Positions 22,474 through 37,223 are shown, numbered from the stretch's first letter. The stretch: 64,000 nt of DNA from Sipunculus nudus (GCA_026874595.1 CM049309.1:52672079-52736078), one strand, 5' to 3'. Notes: a model not told the origin generated them from the letters alone. A program made the numbers and translations.

Positions 22474-23592
22474 CATTTTCGGAGGTAATCAGAATCACCA
22501 TAATATATTTTTCTTAAGTGCCATAATCACAATTCCACAAAGAAATAATTATAAGGGCCTATTCCTTTGTCCCTGAGTATGCAATTCGTATGCAGTTGTT
22601 CTGCATCTCGCCTGGTGAACCCATGTCTCTGAACCATGACAATGTTTTACATGAAACGTGCACGTAAGAACGAACGACTGATTAGTAGATTCTGGCGGGG
22701 GTTTCAAAGTCCCCAAAAGATTGAGGACCCTTAGAAGTGTGTGCAATCCCCCCGGGCTTCCTTTTGAAAAAAGTTTTTTTCAAACAACCCATAAATCGGC
22801 CAAATTATTAAAACCGTGGTTTTTATGGAAAGATACTTCTGAATGTATAAAAATCAACATATATCTGTAAACCTTTAAAACGGTGATCGTGAAAAGGGTC
22901 TCAGCTCCCTATTTAATGATTCATGTGGACATGTGTTCCGCGCTTGAATTTAAAATCTTTACTTCCTTTTGACAGAGCAAAATTCCTTAACATTCGATAT
23001 AATGATAATGGGGTCCAGTTGGGATTACAGGTCGCCTCTAGAAAAAGCGTGTCAGGCAAAAATGTTTTGCTGAACATAGAGGGTTAAGGTAAAGACATAT
23101 CAAAAGTCCGTTTCATTTTGGAGGTAATACGAATCACTACAATATATATTTTCTTATAAACCATTAAGACAAAGGACCAATACTTTGTCCCCGTGTGTAA
23201 GCCACTCATTCGTATTTATTTGTTCTGCCACTGGCAAGGTGAACAAATATATGTGAACCCTTCCCCCCCGACCCCACCCCTGCCCAATCCGAATGATATT
23301 TAAATTGTGGGGCACTTTTTTAAAAAAAAAAAACTTTTATAAAACACATGACTTGGCCATACTTTTGAAACCATGGTTATCATGGAAAGATATTTTTGAA
23401 TGTATAAAAATCAAAATACATGTACCTGTAACCCCTAAAAAAATTGTCAAACGGTGGTCACATCACTGGACTCAGTGCAAAGTGTTGACCAAACTGAAAA
23501 GCCCTTGCATTGTAAGCGGAGTCATGTGGTATTTGGATTAAAAACCTTTACTTCCTTTGAGACAGAAAATTCCTTTAGAGGCGTTACAATGG
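22474..23592 (+). repeat. Diverged two-copy tandem duplication, about 0.55-0.64 kb period
   Basis: The left copy (about 22,480-23,000) and the right copy (about 23,115-23,590) share, in the same order, GGAGGTAAT, a TTTGTCCC block, TTGTTCTGC, GGTGAAC, ATGGAAAGATA followed by GAATGTATAAAAATCAA, and TTTACTTCCTTT. Offsets change from about 637 to 557 bases along the pair, so one copy has lost or gained about 80 bases. Divergence is substantial, so the duplication or double insertion is old. Confidence 0.65.
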
Positions 23593-24100
23593 ATATGGGG
23601 GATCAATGGGTATAATAGTGGACCCGCGTGACCGCGTATTGCACGGAAATGCTTTTTGGGCAAGACATGCGCGCTGGCCACGGTCTTAACAGGCCAGTGA
23701 AAATTCCCGAGGCGCCTCCTGAAAAAGCGTCATAGGTGCGGAGGACCTTGCAGCACAAAAAAAATAGGGGCACCTAATGGGGAAATTTTAAAATTATTAA
23801 TTATTCAGCTTAATAGGGCATAATCCCGCAAAATAAAACAAAATTGTCCTAGAAGAGCACACCACCGATACGCCTGCCGAATTTGGAGAGTTAAATCAGA
23901 ACGGAAGCAGGTAAACCGTGGTCTAGAAAAAACCCAAATCCGTATTAATTATATTGAAGCAATTACCCGTGCTACGCACGGTTTGGGGCGAACACAACAA
24001 ACCATACGGTGGTATCGGAAATCCACCGGAAATCCGGAGATACGGAAAATCACAAAAATCGCGTTACGCTTTTAATATATATATCCATTATATGTATGGT
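23593..24100 (+). repeat. Dispersed repeat, copy 1 (partner at 25.0-25.24 kb)
   Basis: Shares with 25,010-25,240 the ordered landmarks AAAATTATTAATTAT, TACGGTGGTATC, and CACAAAAATCGCGTTACGCT against TACAAAAATCGCCTTGCGCT, then TTAATATATA. A GCCTCCTGAAAAAGCGT-like motif at about 23,715 also matches 23,030, linking this unit to the preceding duplication. A 24 bp local duplication (TTTTGGAACAGCGT) follows at about 24,117-24,156. Confidence 0.5.
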
Positions 24101-24720
24101 GTTGTGGATAAAAATCTTTTGGAACAGCGTTCGGAACATATTTTGGAACAGCGTACAGTCGCACACCTTCGCCCAAAGCCAGTGCCTAACATGTGGTCGG
24201 GGTCTTTAACAAATAGTACCTACACATGTACCATGTGACATGAGAAACTGATCAACAATATCATAATTACAAAACAAAAGAAACCGCCCATGGAATAGAC
24301 CTAAGAAAAAAATGCAAAAATACCAGTTTTATTTGTGAAAATAATAACAATTATGGCCATGGCTTATACGCAATAAGCATACATGTATACTGAATGAAAG
24401 AATATAAAGTTTTAAAAATTAAGAGTATTACATAAACATTATTGAATGAGATGTCATATGGATATAAAAGAGACAAATACCAGTATAACCGTATTAAATC
24501 TACATTTTTTTACAGATATATACATTCGTATAAATGTAGTAATGAGAAAAAATCTCGATATTCAAAACATTTTAAGTCAATATTATGTTTACAACTTTTA
24601 CAAATCCAAACGTGTACACATCACACTGTACCAACCACGACGTGAATTTGGTTAACATTTTCTTTTCATCTGTTACATAGTATATAGGTCTACATATGCA
24701 TATGTTTGTGAATATTTGTC
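24101..24720. other. Unassigned AT-rich sequence
   Basis: Two overlapping short frames at 24.44-24.66 kb show no recognised product. Confidence 0.4.
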
Positions 24721-25009
24721 AAGCATCTCAATCGCATGCTAGGCCCTGGACTTCGTGCGACCGCGTGTGCGCTGTTTAACCATCACGGATTCCGCGACCC
24801 GGTTGATGTGCCCTCAAGCATATCAGGTCAGGTTGGTCGCAGTTAGGAGTCCTCGTGCGATCCCCGGTCGCAGGAAGGCCTGCAAAACAATACTTCTTTG
24901 GGGATTGCCGGTGGGGATTATTTTGGGCCGGTAACCGCAAATTGTACGAAAACTCCACATAGGGCCCCCGGAGTGAAACTCTGTCCCGCCATCACACACT
25001 CTATGGCCA
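24721..25009. repeat. GC-rich island, possible tRNA-derived SINE remnant
   Basis: This stretch is far richer in GC and CpG than its flanks. On the plus strand GTGCGATCCCCGG resembles a Pol III B box, and its antisense translation reads GDRTRTPN, a common by-product of tRNA-like SINE sequence. A convincing A box was not found. It lies between two copies of the repeat described at 23.6 and 25.0 kb. Confidence 0.3.
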
Positions 25010-25240
25010 TTGTGTTACCGGGCCCGAAGACACAAAGAAAAGAGGCGTCCGTGGGGGAGCAAATATTAAAATTATTAATTATGCAAGTAATACGCAAATA
25101 TTGCAAATAAAAGTGGGTGGAATCTCTTCGGACAAACCCGGAGCGTATGTCTATCAAAAATCACGGCGATCCGTACGGTGGTATCTGAGAAGATAAGGAA
25201 AATTACAAAAATCGCCTTGCGCTATTAATATATAGATGTA
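25010..25240 (+). repeat. Dispersed repeat, copy 2 (partner at 23.6-24.1 kb)
   Basis: Carries the AAAATTATTAATTAT, TACGGTGGTATC and ACAAAAATCGCC...TTAATATATA landmarks in the same order as copy 1, about 1.2 kb away, with different spacing between them. Confidence 0.5.
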
Positions 25241-25450
25241 ATTTTCTGCCAAGGCATTAACCGGAGAGTCGAAGTTAAACAGAGATATAGTTTAACTTGA
25301 TACCGCCAGAGGGCGGGTTCAACCATGCCTCTCCCCCAGCGAATGGTACTGTTATGCACCTTCAAGCACCTTCAATATTGAACTGTGAGAAGGAAGTTTT
25401 CACCATGTATAATACAGTTTGGTCAGATCTGACTAAAGTGGTTCAGATCA

Positions 25451-25654
25451 CAGGGGCGGATCCAGGATTTATGAAAAGGGGGGGTCCAACCCAGGAGGAC
25501 TAATGAAAATCCTAAAAAAAAGGTCATCACGTCTGGAAAAGGGGGGTCCAGGCCGCAAAATTACGTCTTAAAACACCTTAAAAAAGGTTGCTTCGGGTGA
25601 AAAAGGGGGGGTCCGGACCCCCTGGACCCCCCCCCCCCCCTGGATCCGCTTCTG
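25451..25654. mobile_element. 204 bp inverted-repeat element with 5 bp GATCA target duplication
   Basis: The left end reads CAGGGGCGGATCCAGG and the right end is CCTGGATCCGCTTCTG, so 14 of 16 bases pair as terminal inverted repeats. Directly outside lies GATCA on both sides (25,446-25,450 and 25,655-25,659), a clean 5 bp target-site duplication. Inside are repeated GGGGGGTCC-type runs and a C14 tract. Elements with CAGGGGCGGATCCA ends are common in marine invertebrates; I do not assign a superfamily. Confidence 0.8.
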
Positions 25655-25659
25655 GATCA

Positions 25660-26379
25660 CGATATTTGGCGATCAGCTTGAGGACATGCAACCTACCCTA
25701 TATATTACGCATGAAACAGTTGTGTTGACTGAGTTGGGAAATACATTTTAACTGAATGTTCAGTATGTGTATGAAAATATAGCCGCTTGCTCTCAAGAAA
25801 ATCAGATAATTGTGAAATCCATTGGCCCTTGTATACAGCCAGGCAAGGCATGCTGGGAAGGCTTTGGAGGGGTTATGCATGGGGACGTCATGGGTGTCTT
25901 TGAGGTAAACACCACGTATCGGGTGTTTTTTGACAATTTGCATAGAACTTCTGTTTATTTGCATAAGATTCCCGTTTGGGGTTGTGAGAGGAAAATCTCC
26001 ACCTTAGGTGTTCGGACTCCTCTCCTGAACTGAGACCGAATGTCCGGGCTATTTTACCGGCATGCTCAAACCGGAATATCTTTCTTGAGAAATGAACTGT
26101 CCTTGTCTTCAGACCTTAATCATAGTAAAGCTTAGTTCTATATTTGTTGTATCTTATGTTGTTGCTGATCAGGTACTCATAAGCATATCTGCTGGCAGAA
26201 ACATGTGTTTGTTACCGTCGATCCTCCCCATTTTTTTTTTATTTGACGGATATTTATTCCAATTATCTTTTTTTATTTTCATTATTGCTTATTATAGGCT
26301 TTTTGGTCAGTTTTTGGCCCTCAGCCTATATAGGCTGATGGGCTATTGTCATCACTCAATAACCATGCACTAAATGGAT
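25660..26379. other. Unassigned sequence
   Basis: Overlapping frames on both strands at 25.70-26.03 kb and a Leu/Ile/Phe-rich frame at 26092-26373 carry no recognisable domain. Confidence 0.4.
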
Positions 26380-26640
26380 TTTGAAACATGGTGTGATTAT
26401 TGGCCTTGATGATCTTTAACAGCTGCCAAAGGTTGGTGGCGCCACCTACAATATCTAAATTTAAATGTATTTTGTTCTTTTTTCAATTTTTGCCTTGTGA
26501 GGGGGATATCTACAAAAAAATCAACACGGATACTTCAACTCTTCTTGGCAATTGCATACCATCAATTTCTCAGTCAAATTCCAAGATGGGTCACCTTGAC
26601 CTACCTATCAAGGTCAAAAAATGGCCTCGATGATCTGTAA
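26380..26640. repeat. Possible degenerate relative of the 2.3 kb DR1 elements
   Basis: GGTGGCGCCACCTA at about 26,438 matches the same palindromic motif in both 2.3 kb elements (39.5 and 58.4 kb). It is followed by CACCTTGACCTACC and TCAAGGTCAAAAAATGG, which echo their receptor-like half-sites. Overall similarity is weak and no termini are visible. Confidence 0.35.
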
Positions 26641-28611
26641 CTGCAACTCTGGTACAAAGATGGGTCATTTGTTCGCACACATGTTGCTGAAGGCAAATTG
26701 TTTTACAGGTAATTCTCTAAACAGTGTTTATACATACATAAATACATGCATACATTTATACGCATAAATACTGTGTAGACAACAGATTTGCACTGGTACT
26801 AGTAGTCATGCATTTCTAGTAAAAATTTATCATTTGAGCTAGAGACATATTTGCAGGTATACATCCATGTGAGAAAAGTGGTTTCGTTCTTTTTACTGAT
26901 ACCACCCTTTTATTGTGACTGAGGGCTTTGTCAGCTTTTTGATATTCTAGTTATAGCTGTCTGGGCTTTAACGAGCATTCCAGCTGTGAGCTGCATTTTC
27001 TTGTGCTTGCAAATGTTGGATGACTAAATTCATTTCTTAAATACATGTACTGTAAGCTCAAATTGTCTTTCAACAGGTTCTAAACAGACCATTTCAATTG
27101 TTGCCATTTACACTGCTCTCCGTTTCTCTACATTTTCTTTTTTAACCCCTTGATATTAATACTGTAATGCAAACGCTAGTTTCATTCATCCGAGGCTTCG
27201 TGACAATGTGAGTATCCGTGACACTTCATTCACAGCAGTTATTTAATTAAAATCTCATTAAACATGACATTTGAAAGGCTATTGTCATTACATTATGATC
27301 ATAAGCTCCTTCCGCATACTAATCATGCACGCAAAACATTTTTTCTTAAACCTTTGTATATTATAACGTCATTTCTTTTATGTAGTTAAAAACGCCTATA
27401 GATGTGTCACTCGCTGGTTCATTCACAATAAGATAATTAAGAGTCGACAAATGCTGTCTGCAAGGCTGTATCCACCCCCTGCTGCGGGTAGCAATTTCAA
27501 GACATACAAAAAATTATGTCACAGCAGAAACATATATTTAAGTATCAAATCTGACAGGACCCCAAACACGCCCTATAAATGATTTACAACGCTGCTACCT
27601 CGATCTCCCTGTGGCTATGAGCTTAATGCCAGATCATTTCACGTCAAAAGAGCAAAATTTACCTTTGATCGAGAAACAACGTTTAATAGACGTCCTGCCG
27701 TGTACAATGTGTGCAACCAATTATATATGCGTTTATATATGCGACAAATCATAACCACGAAAAGCGTGCAGGTTTTTTTTTTCCTCATTTGGTACACCCA
27801 CTCTCTTTGGTTTACTTGTACGCTAAGCGTCTTTTGCTAGCAGCTATATATTAGATGCTGTTTGATATAAAAGCCACTATACCAGGAAACCTCTGTGAGT
27901 CAAGTGCTTGCGGGCTGAGGTAGAGATCGTATGGGGAGAAAACAATTATAGGCGTCAGGTTACATAAATAGGTGGTGATTGTTATGACAGGCCTAATTGA
28001 GGTTAGACAATAAAAAACAGCCCAGTGACGAGAGCACTTTACGATGTCAACAGTCTGATAAACCATTAATGACAGAGCTACCGTAAAAGTACAAATGGTG
28101 CTGTACCCACGCTTGTCAGCTGATCACGACACGCCCAGGTATAACAAAACACTATAGCACCAAATAGGTTTATCTGACAAAAGTTGTCAACGTTATTATT
28201 AGTTCAACGTTTGTGACATGTCTGTATATTTTTAAGGTATCACTGAAATCTTTGAGAAAATGTAAGGGAACGTATTTTAGCTTTATTGCTATACATTATC
28301 GTTTTAGGCCGTTCTAAATATAAATGTATATGATTAATTGCTTTCTATATCTCCGAATAAATGCTAAAACTTGATTGGCGCCTTATGAAAAAGTACCTGT
28401 CACATCTTAAAGACTAAATTAAAGTTACAATACAATATGAATATCATGCTCACATGCTATTAATCTGGCGGAAAACTAAAATATTTGATGGTGAATATTC
28501 CTTTAATATACAGTCGGATACCTTATGAATTTGTGTTCATAATAATTTTATAAATTAATATTGCATCATAAACTTGAAGATGATTTATCCAAAAAAAATT
28601 GTGTCTCATAA
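26641..28611. other. Unassigned AT-rich sequence
   Basis: No gene, RNA or repeat recognised over about 2 kb. A frame at 27851-28066 (-) has no known content. Confidence 0.5.
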
Positions 28612-28780
28612 AGTGAAACCTGTGTAATAAGACCCATCATGGGACTGGCCTTAAGTGGTCTTATTTCATAGGTGGTCTTATTAGATAGGTCAGTTATAAC
28701 TAATATGAATGCTCACTCACAAGTGGTCTTTATAGACAGGTGGGCTTATTAGAAAGGGGGTCTTTTGGATGGGTTCCACT
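28612..28780. mobile_element. MITE-like palindromic repeat, 169 bp
   Basis: Left AGTGAAACCTGTGTAATAAG and the right end, reversed (AGTGGAACCCATCCAAAAGA), form an imperfect inverted repeat. The interior is a series of GTGGTCTTATTAGA-like blocks in both orientations, which would fold on itself. This GTGGTC-TTAT signature is common in invertebrate MITEs; no target duplication was found. Confidence 0.5.
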
Positions 28781-28870
28781 GTTCATGTTCTCAGTAAATA
28801 TATAGGTCTCAATGTTCTTGAAAGCACGAAGTAAGAAAATAAAATGACACACCGAAGCAGCTTTGAAGTT

Positions 28871-29311
28871 TTTTTTTAATTATTTTTTAATCAATTTTTG
28901 TTGTTGTTGGAGGTAACCGCCTCCATTTTTAGTGCAAGTTTTACTAAGTATATGTACATCTGCAGAATTCCGTTTTCCTCTCATGTTACTAAGTATATGC
29001 ACATATGCAGAATTCCGTTCCGGTTTCCTCTCATGTTATATCCTGGTGTCTTAACTAGGCCCGGTGCTTACTGCACCTGCGGGTTGTATAATCCTCCCCA
29101 TAGCTAGGTCCTACCACCGAGGAATTAACCCCGAAAAGCGCACTCTTTTGTTGGTGAAACACGGCTGTTGGGCACGGCCTTCCCACTAAGCCTGCAGAGC
29201 GCTCACCCTGGGTTGGGTCGACCGTGAAAAACCTCACCGCCACGGCTGAGATTCAAACTCACGATCTCCCAGGTTTAAGTCCTGTGATGTCCCCCTGGGC
29301 AACAGAAGCCG
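28871..29311 (-). mobile_element. tRNA-derived SINE, copy A, with target-site duplications
   Basis: The minus strand starts near 29,311 with GTTGCCCAGGGGGACATCAC (A-box-like), followed by GAGTTTGAATCTCAG (B-box-like), and ends at about 28,871 in an A-rich tail. The flanks GAAGCAGCTTTGAAGTT (28,854-28,870) and GAAGAAGCTTTGAGGTT (29,312-29,328) match at 15 of 17 positions and are read as the target-site duplication. The body shares TATCCTGGTGTC, GCACCTG, TAGGTCCTACCACC and GGTGAAACACGG-type landmarks with copy B at 43.2 kb. A 48-50 base internal tandem duplication (TTACTAAGTATATG blocks at 28,938 and 28,986) lies near the tail. Confidence 0.75.
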
Positions 29312-29666
29312 GAAGAAGCTTTGAGGTTACCTAATTTCAAGAAAAAGAAAAGAGATTTATGTAGACAATAATTTGCCTCTATATGCCCGACATGTAAAAA
29401 AGTTTTATGTACAATTCTTTTATATAATAATTATATATAATTCTTTTTATATTCTTTATATTTATATAATCGTATTTTCATGTATCCACTTTTTCTATTT
29501 ATAATCAACTCATTATCAACAATTTTCTTTTGTCATGTATTTTTCTATTTAATTTGTCATATAGCTCACCTCATAAAACATTACCTTACATTCAAAATAC
29601 CTTGTGACTGCTTTTACACAACCAAAGAAACTGCTTCCTTTTATTTAAAAAAAAAGTTGAACATAA
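29312..29666. other. Unassigned AT-rich sequence
   Basis: Includes the right SINE target duplication, then featureless AT-rich DNA. Confidence 0.4.
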
Positions 29667-29910
29667 TGTAATATTACAAAAGAACCATATCCTTACATGT
29701 GTGCCTTTGTGGCCTCTGAGGCTATATTGACCATCGGGTATTTATATATAAGGACAGTCGAGGCGGAAGCACCAAAGATATTGTTGTCTTTTACAATCTC
29801 AAGGTCTTTGTCTGCTTGTACTCTACTGATCTATATCCCCGGCTAACAAGCCTGCCATTCTCAGACTAAAGGAATAAAGTCTCTTGATTGCACAGTTCTT
29901 TACTTATTCA
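29667..29910 (+). mobile_element. Possible solo LTR
   Basis: The stretch starts with TGTAATATTAC, contains TTATATATAAGGAC (TATA-box-like) at about 29,741, and about 125 bases later AGGAATAAAGTCTC (polyadenylation signal) at about 29,870, ending ...CTTACTTATTCA. The order promoter, short transcribed region, AATAAA, terminal CA is that of a gypsy/copia-type LTR. No flanking target duplication, primer-binding site or polypurine tract was found, so it could equally be an unrelated promoter-like sequence. Confidence 0.3.
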
Positions 29911-33199
<3,289 letters not shown>

Positions 33200-33660
33200 C
33201 CAGCTATTCGCCTACATTTCCTGTAAGGTACTTTAGGTGCTTTCTGGCTTTCTCCGCGCACATTAAGGAACCACTGGTAATTCTTGTTTAGAAAAGTTCG
33301 TATTTCCACACTGGGATGTTAAGCTTGTTTATCTCCAAGCTGTTGGTAAGCACGATATATGCGGCAGTGTTGACAAACAGAAGAAAAATGTTACCTATAA
33401 AGGGGGTTGGTTGCAAATGTGCGAAAGGTCATCAGTTGCAAAGCGCCCTATGCAAAACTCTTATTCGCCTGTGTTGCCACCAGATGTCCTTGTTGAATGC
33501 GTTTGGATATATCTCCCCCTCCTCTACACACACACACGAATTATAAGCACGTGGATATAAGCAAAATGAACAGTCTGTTTGCGGCTGGAGCGGCGTTTTC
33601 TTTTTGCCTATTTTGTTGATTGTTCAAGGTATTAACTTTAGTTAATAGACGTCTGATATA
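33200..33660 (+). repeat. Diverged segmental duplication, copy 1
   Basis: Shares ordered landmarks with 34,480-34,870: CTTGTTTATC, AGTGTTGACAAA against AATGTTGACAAA, GGTTGGTTGCA against GGTAGGTTGCA, AGTTGCAAAGC against AATTGCAAAAC, CAGATGTCCTTGTTGAA against CAGATGTCCATGTTGAA, ATTATAAGCACGTGGATAT against ATTATAAACGCGTTGATAT, and TGGCC/TGCCTATTTT. Neither copy has a clear coding frame. Confidence 0.7.
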
Positions 33661-34479
33661 GGAATAGACAACTTTAAATCGTTCTGAAGATACCTTTAAA
33701 TGACTCTATATGAATTAATTTTGCAATTTCTCAGAAAGTAAATTATTACCCGCAATTGCGCAGGGTTGCGGAGAATGGACGGATAGGGGCACAGTACCAT
33801 GGTGCCGCAAATCAGCAGTAGATGGCGCTGCAGTATAATCACCATTATCAACATGATCAGACTCGGGACCAAAGCTGTGGATGTTTTCTATAGAGGCAAC
33901 GAGATGTTACAAACATATCGAAAATAGAATTATAAAGTTTTTTGTGTGTGTTGATTTAATGTACATCGTTTATTCCTACCAAAGCAAACCAAGAATGGTG
34001 ACCATTTGATGTTCAAATGCCTTACTTAATACTTTACAATGACATTTGTCTCTTTTCATGAGTTCTCAGTGGAAACCAGTACTTTCGTATTCTGAGAATC
34101 ATGGGGCGAAAACACAACTTCTTCTTAAGTGAGAACCTTAATATTTCTATTGGTTTCTGCACGATATATCCATTTGTTATTGCACAAGTATTTTGCATTA
34201 AAGCTTACAACGGAATGTGCAGGATGTGTAAATCCTGAGAAATCAGAGAAAAATTAGGCCGACCAGCTATAAAGTATCGCTAACTGCTGTATAATATCAA
34301 ATGTGATTTATAAAATCGAGGACAGAGGCATTTACAAACAAAAATATATTAGTTTAGGGTTGTCCGGATCGTTTTATTTTTTTCTTTCGAAAATTTAAGA
34401 CACATATAAAGGTGCAAAATCACCTACCTTTAAAAAAAAAGAATTGATGTGATTTATGGCTACCTTTGTGTATATATTA
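33661..34479. other. Spacer between the duplicated segments
   Basis: No gene or repeat recognised. A GATGGCGCTGC motif occurs near 33,821. Confidence 0.4.
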
Positions 34480-34870
34480 ATGTTCTAAGGGTACTTTTGG
34501 TTGCAAAAAGTTCTTATTAGGCCTTTGTGAAGGATGTGTAAACTTGTTTATCAACAACATGTTTGTAAACAGAGCAATGTTGACAAATGTAAAAAAAACA
34601 TGTAACCTAAGGTGGTAGGTTGCATATATGCTGAGGCAGAAAGGTTACTTGTTAATTGCAAAACACCATTTGCATAGCTCTGGCTTATTTGACTTGCTCC
34701 CAGATGTCCATGTTGAAATTGTTTTGATTATTTTGGCGGGCCCCCACATATTATAAACGCGTTGATATTAACAAAACAAGCAACCAGTGTGCAGTGATAT
34801 CCACGTTTCTGGCCTATTTTTATGATAGCTCCAAGGGATTACCTTAAGTTTATAAAGGTAAGATAGGTGA
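34480..34870 (+). repeat. Diverged segmental duplication, copy 2
   Basis: Partner of the segment at 33.2 kb, offset about 1.2 kb; spacing differs by a few bases between landmarks, as expected for an old duplication or two insertions of one unnamed element. Confidence 0.7.
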
Positions 34871-35780
34871 TTGGGCCCCTTTAATTTTACACTATTGTTT
34901 TCTTTGTGTATTAACATGTAATGTCATGGTTTCAACTCAGCAATGATTATGATATGTCATTTTAGTTGACCGGCACGACAGACAGGTGCATATAAGCACA
35001 GCTAGGAAACAATTTTGCATTTGGATTAAAACCCAATAAAAATATTGAAATGGTGTGTTGTTTTTCTGCGTTGCTATATATATGATTTCGCACATTTCGA
35101 AGTTAACCGGAATTTAAGACAAGTGCTGCTGTCTCAGGTCAAGTGTTTTAAAGCACGTGCAATATTTTATGCTGATCAATTATAGCAGTTTATGCGCATT
35201 TTAAAAATTTAACTTTACACCAAATAGTTCGCATTATATCAAGCACACACAATACATCATATCTATATAGAATCTATGTCACCTTTCAAAATTTAAAATT
35301 AAAAGATCAACAAGAACGGTATTTACTAAAATCATGGCCATATGGTTCACATTCTAGTTAAAATTCCGTATTCATGAATGGTGCATGGATAGTCCAATTA
35401 TCTTGGACAACTTTGTAAATGCACCAGACGTGTGGCGCCATCGGGGTTTCATTTTTCTTTGTCAACTCGATACAGGGAATTTGCCTTATCCTAACGTTAT
35501 AACACGTCATGTTGCAAGACGCAGTAACTTCCACGACTGGTAACAGCTTGGTTTTTAGTAACAGTGATACAGAAAGGGTATATTTGACATGTCATGCATG
35601 GCCGATAGTCTCCTTAATTATTTCATACATCAAAGCAAGGGAGGAGTTAAATATTCTAATACATGCATAGAATGCTTCTATATGAATTATATTCTACATA
35701 GCTCTTTCGCTTAACAGTACTCACATTGTATTTTTAACAGACTGGACATTTTAAAAAAAAACTCGCACGCAAATTTTCAC
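34871..35780. other. Unassigned AT-rich sequence
   Basis: Nothing recognised. Confidence 0.45.
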
Positions 35781-36070
35781 TCCGCAATGATTAATTTTTG
35801 TCAGAATCTACATTTGCAATTAACTCACTCTGTGAGATAATACTGAGATTTATCTTTTTTTTAATGAATCTATGTTTGCAATATACTCACTGAATCTGTA
35901 AGATTTCTGTTTTTTTTTTGTGTGTGTCTTCAAATAAACTCAGTCACTCTGTGAGATTTTTTTTTCGTTTACAGTTTCTACACGTCTATTAGAGATTAAT
36001 TCACTCTGTGAAAGATCCTTTTGTTTTCATATAGAATTTGAATCTTACTCTGTAAACTGTTTTTTTGTAA
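35781..36070 (+). repeat. Degenerate tandem repeat, period about 60 bp, four to five units
   Basis: Units carry a TCACTCTGTGAGAT core followed by a T-rich run. Clear copies lie at about 35,825, 35,885, 35,942 and 36,000, with a weaker one at about 36,050. The T runs vary from 8 to 10 bases. Confidence 0.65.
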
Positions 36071-36468
36071 ATCAATATTGGTGACACAAACCATAATTAC
36101 CATATGCTTGTAATAGAACTATTCATTTTTCCCCCAACATATATAATAAAACCGATATCAGATCTATATATCCCACAAATATTTCCATTGGTATAAGAAT
36201 GCATACACGCTCATACTAGCAAAAATGCATTGAAATATCTTCCTTTATTACATTTTGATTCGTCATTCACTATAATTAAAGTTAATAAGGGTCGATCTTG
36301 ACCAGGTCGATCAAGAGAAAGATACATGGCATTTAAAGACCCCTTCGCAGAGATTGAACAGAAACTTGCATGCCGTCATATCCCACAAGATGTGACCCAT
36401 GTGTGCAGGCCTATTTTGAATGGGATTTAAAAAAAAATAAAATACTGGATACTTTACGGGGATACTGT

Positions 36469-36469
<1 letters not shown>
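36071..36469. other. Unassigned AT-rich sequence
   Basis: Nothing recognised. Confidence 0.4.
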
Positions 36470-36499
<30 letters not shown>

Positions 36500-36547
36500 G
36501 TATATATATATGCACAAACACACACACACACACACACACATATATAT
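36470..36547. repeat. (CA)n-(TA)n-(CA)n compound microsatellite
   Basis: Two CA runs of about 26 and 28 bases separated by a short TATG/TA segment. Frames through it (His-Thr runs) are artefacts. Confidence 0.95.
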
Positions 36548-37082
36548 TCATTTCGACTGTTATCAATGTCACCAACAGGTGGAAACCAACAGCTCAAATC
36601 CGGAATACCAAAAAAAGAGGGTATTTTTCCGCTTGGACAGCTCCTTTATTTATGTGTGCAAATCTTGTTCACGATTCTTCTGTGAAGTTTAATAGGAGCT
36701 GGCTGCCGGTGTTTTTTATTGTTTATTATCCACTCTAAACCGGCTATTGATAGATAGCTATGCATTGTAAATATTATGAACACATTAATAAGGGACAGCT
36801 TCACGTATATCAGAATACTCGCATCAAATCATTAAGACTAAGCATTCCAAACTCCAAAGTATAGGCCTACTGCACGTATTGCATCATTGAGTGCATTAAA
36901 AAAAAATACGTTTATATATGTTTTTCCCCCTTCAACATCAATATGCATAGTATACGCCTTACCATTCATGCACTTAACTAAAACATTATTCCTTCTTGCG
37001 TTAAACAGCGGTGTATTTTTTAAGGGGGGGGGGGGGGAATAGACAGATCATGCGTCCTAGTGAAAGCGGTATTTTAAAACAA
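36548..37082. other. Unassigned; G14 tract at 37,024-37,037
   Basis: No gene recognised. A G tract precedes the AT composite array. Confidence 0.45.
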
Positions 37083-37137
37083 TATATATATATATATATA
37101 CAGAAACTACTCAGCACCATCCCCTGAGTGATGGAGC

Positions 37138-37191
<54 letters not shown>

Positions 37192-37223
37192 ACTACTCAG
37201 CACCATCCCCTGAGTGATGGAGC

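Noticed and set aside
36311-36738. 122-codon frame with a His-Thr run
   Set aside because: It runs through the CA microsatellite; the flanking codons have no recognisable domain.
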